Shown here piece after piece: positions 22,945-25,226 of a stretch of 25,226 bases of DNA. Below the pieces are notes generated by a model. It searched no databases and was not told the DNA's origin. It saw only the letters and a list, made by a program, of their open reading frames with translations. The position numbers were made by a program, and so were the translations under genes. Source of the DNA: an uncultured Elusimicrobia bacterium (GTDB lineage: Bacteria > Elusimicrobiota > Elusimicrobia > UBA1565 > UBA9628); the NCBI GenBank assembly GCA_903874575.1, contig CAIQSZ010000367.1, positions 1 through 25,226 of the forward strand, in the 5' to 3' direction. How positions within the stretch are numbered: the first letter of the stretch is position 1; each line of letters begins with the position of its first letter.

Positions 22945-22954
22945 CGCGCCCGAC

Positions 22955-25226
22955 ATGACGATCCCGAACCCCTCCTCGCTCCTCACCAAGATCCGCGGCC
23001 GGACCGACGACCGGCCGACCGCCTCCCCCGAGGCCCTCGAAGGCGAGAAGGAGATGCTCGACCACGCCGGGCTCGACCCCGAGGCCGTGCTGGCGCGCCA
23101 GGAGACCTCCGAGCGCGGCCTCGCGCCGCAGGACGTGCTGGAACGCCGCGAGCGCTGGGGCATCAACCAGGTCGGCGTCAAGCACAAGCTCAGCGTCGTC
23201 GGCGAGATCTACGAGCGCGCGAAGAACCCGCTCGTCATCCAGCTTCTCGTCATCGCGATCGCGGCGGCGGCGATGCACGACCTGCGGTCCGCGGTCGTCG
23301 TGGGCGCCATGATCGTGCTCAGCGTCATCCTGGCCTACGTGCAGGAGGCCCAGTCGAACAAGGCCGTCGAGCAGCTCCTGGCCATGGTCAAGACGAACTG
23401 CACGCTCCTGCGCGACGGCAAGGAGACCGTCGTCCCCCTCTCCGAGCTGGTTCCCGGCGACCTGGTCGTGCTGGCCGCGGGCTCCATCATCCCCGCGGAC
23501 CTGCGTCTGATCGTCGCCAAGGACTTCTTCGTCAGCCAGTCCGCCCTCACCGGCGAGTCCCTGCCCATCGAAAAGAACGCGTCGCCGTGCGCGCGCGAGG
23601 GCAAGGGCGCGCTGGACCTGAGCAACGCCTGCTTCCAGGGCAGCAACGTGCTCAGCGGCACCGCCCGCGGCGTCGTCGTCAACACCGGCGCGCGCACCTA
23701 CTTCGGCTCCATCTCGCACTACCTGGCCGGCGCGCGCGTGCTGACCAGCTTCGACCGCGGCGTCGAGCAGTTCACCTGGCTGATGATCCGCTTCATGGTG
23801 GTGATGGTCGCCGTCGTGTTCCTGATCATCGGAGCGACCAAGCACGACTGGGTCCAGGCGCTGATGTTCAGCCTCTCCGTGGCCGTCGGCCTGACGCCCG
23901 AGATGCTGCCCATGATCGTCACCGTGAACCTGTCGAAGGGCGCGTTCGCGATGTCGAAGAAGAAGGTGATCGTCAAGCGCCTGAACTCGATCCAGAACTT
24001 CGGCGCCATGGACATCCTCTGCACCGACAAGACCGGCACGCTGACGCAGGACAAGATCGTCCTGGAGCGCCACGTCGACGTCACCAGCCGCGAGAGCGAG
24101 GACGTCCTGCGCTACGCGTACATGAACTCGTATTACCAGACGGGCCTGCGCAACCTGCTCGACAAGGCCATCCTCTCGCACAAGGACCTGGACGTGGAGC
24201 GCGGCTGCCGCAAGGTCGACGAGATCCCGTTCGACTTCCAGCGCCGCCGCATGTCGGTGGTCGTCGACTACGAAGGCGACCACGTGCTCATCTGCAAGGG
24301 CGCCGTCGAAGAGGTCTTCAACGCCTGCAGCCGCTATCAAGTCGACGACGAGATTCACCCGCTGATCGACCTGCTGAAGAAGGACCTCCTGGAGGAGTAC
24401 GAGTCGCTGAGCGCCGACGGCTTCCGCGTGCTCGCCATCGCCTACCGCGAGTTTCCGCGCACCACCGAGGTCTTCTCGACGGCCGAGGAGGCCGACTTGG
24501 TCCTGCTCGGCTACGTCGCGTTCTTCGACCCGCCCAAGGAGTCGGCCAACGCCGCGCTGGAGGCCCTGCGCAAGTCCGGCGTAGCCACCAAGATCCTGAC
24601 CGGCGACAACGCGCTGGTCACCAAGAAAATCTGCCACGACGTGGGCCTGTCCATCGACGGCCTGGTCACCGGCGACCAGATTCGCGGAATGTCCGACGCG
24701 GACCTGACCGCCCTGGCCGAGAAGACCACGGTGTTCGCGCGCCTCTCGCCCGCGCAGAAGGACCAGATCATCCGCGCGCTCCAGCGCGGAGGCCACGTGG
24801 TCGGCTTCATGGGCGACGGCATCAACGACGCGCCCGCGATGAGGACGGCGGACGTGGGCATCTCGGTGGACACCGCCGTCGACGTCGCCAAGGAGTCGGC
24901 CGACATCATCCTGCTCAAGAAGAGCCTGCTGGTCCTGGAGGACGGCATCATCGAGGGGCGGAAGGTCTTCGGCAACATCATCAAGTACATCAAGATGGGG
25001 GCCAGCTCGAACTTCGGCAATGTGCTTTCCGTGCTGGTGGCCAGCGCCTTCCTGCCCTTCCTGCCGATGCTGCCGCTGCAACTGCTGGTGCAGAACCTGA
25101 TGTACGACTTCGGGCAGACCGGCATCCCGTTCGACAGCGTCGATGCCGAGCTGGTGGCCAAACCGTTGAAATGGAACCCGGGCGACATCGGCCGCTTCAT
25201 GGTGTTTTTCGGCCCGATCAGCTCGA
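22955..25226 (+). CDS. mgtA: Magnesium-type P-type ATPase (MgtA/MgtB family), cut at window edge
   Basis: The frame is open from the ATG at 22955 to the window end (757 codons), so the C-terminus is outside. It is a type III P-type ATPase that imports Mg2+. Motifs in order are TGES near residue 198, the membrane motif GLTPEMLPMIVTVN before the phosphorylation site, DKTGTLT with Asp358, the KGAVEEVF nucleotide-binding region, TGDN near 550 and GDGINDAP near 619. The LTPEMLPMIV form of the M4 motif and the LKxxLLVLEDGIIEGRKVF stretch are characteristic of MgtA/MgtB. Roughly the last 100-150 residues, the final membrane helices, are missing. It begins ten bases after amtB, with no room for the Mg2+-sensing leader known from enteric mgtA. 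Confidence 0.9.
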   Translation, partial: MTIPNPSSLLTKIRGRTDDRPTASPEALEGEKEMLDHAGLDPEAVLARQETSERGLAPQDVLERRERWGINQVGVKHKLSVVGEIYERAKNPLVIQLLVIAIAAAAMHDLRSAVVVGAMIVLSVILAYVQEAQSNKAVEQLLAMVKTNCTLLRDGKETVVPLSELVPGDLVVLAAGSIIPADLRLIVAKDFFVSQSALTGESLPIEKNASPCAREGKGALDLSNACFQGSNVLSGTARGVVVNTGARTYFGSISHYLAGARVLTSFDRGVEQFTWLMIRFMVVMVAVVFLIIGATKHDWVQALMFSLSVAVGLTPEMLPMIVTVNLSKGAFAMSKKKVIVKRLNSIQNFGAMDILCTDKTGTLTQDKIVLERHVDVTSRESEDVLRYAYMNSYYQTGLRNLLDKAILSHKDLDVERGCRKVDEIPFDFQRRRMSVVVDYEGDHVLICKGAVEEVFNACSRYQVDDEIHPLIDLLKKDLLEEYESLSADGFRVLAIAYREFPRTTEVFSTAEEADLVLLGYVAFFDPPKESANAALEALRKSGVATKILTGDNALVTKKICHDVGLSIDGLVTGDQIRGMSDADLTALAEKTTVFARLSPAQKDQIIRALQRGGHVVGFMGDGINDAPAMRTADVGISVDTAVDVAKESADIILLKKSLLVLEDGIIEGRKVFGNIIKYIKMGASSNFGNVLSVLVASAFLPFLPMLPLQLLVQNLMYDFGQTGIPFDSVDAELVAKPLKWNPGDIGRFMVFFGPISS

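Noticed and set aside
22874..25081. Minus-strand open frame of 735 codons
   Set aside because: It is opposite the P-type ATPase, whose DKTGTLT and GDGINDAP motifs define the true strand.

Overview
The window is a GC-rich bacterial chromosome segment with almost every gene on the + strand, tightly packed and often overlapping by 4 to 14 bases. Gene content points to an anaerobic or fermentative bacterium with a Gram-negative envelope: an outer-membrane beta-barrel protein, two sigma-54 type promoters, an oxygen-sensitive 2-oxoacid:ferredoxin oxidoreductase and an NAD-linked [NiFe] hydrogenase. It also carries DNA topoisomerase VI, which is common in archaea and sporadic in bacteria. The combination would fit a phylum such as Elusimicrobiota or a similar under-sampled lineage, but that placement is a guess from gene content, not a result.

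Layout. 1-251 (-): N-terminal end of a small exported protein, cut by the window edge. 439-3336: top6B-top6A, DNA topoisomerase VI. 3375-6296: a sigma-54 -24/-12 promoter followed by porGDAB, a four-subunit 2-oxoacid (probably pyruvate):ferredoxin oxidoreductase. 6309-16658: a second, very similar -24/-12 promoter followed by ten overlapping or near-abutting genes, hoxEFUYH (group 3d-like [NiFe] hydrogenase with diaphorase), hoxW (maturation endopeptidase) and hypAFCDE (metal-centre assembly). 16668-18125 (-): an unrecognised exported protein with a C-terminal membrane hairpin, in clearly lower-GC DNA. 18215-20313: single-domain birA, greA and queG. 20330-25226: an outer-membrane barrel protein, amtB and a magnesium-type P-type ATPase (cut by the window edge), apparently one operon.

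How it works together. POR oxidises pyruvate to acetyl-CoA and reduces ferredoxin. HoxEFUYH couples NAD(H), and possibly ferredoxin, to H2. Both operons sit behind near-identical sigma-54 promoters, so the cell probably switches them together as a redox-disposal or H2-metabolism module. The Hyp set lacks HypB, but HypA carries an unusual histidine-rich insert that could serve nickel storage or delivery. The genes outside this module mostly start a few bases after a -10-like hexamer with no Shine-Dalgarno sequence, which suggests leaderless or very short-leader transcripts. The two sigma-54 operons use good Shine-Dalgarno sites. No tRNA, rRNA, CRISPR array, insertion sequence or integrase was found.
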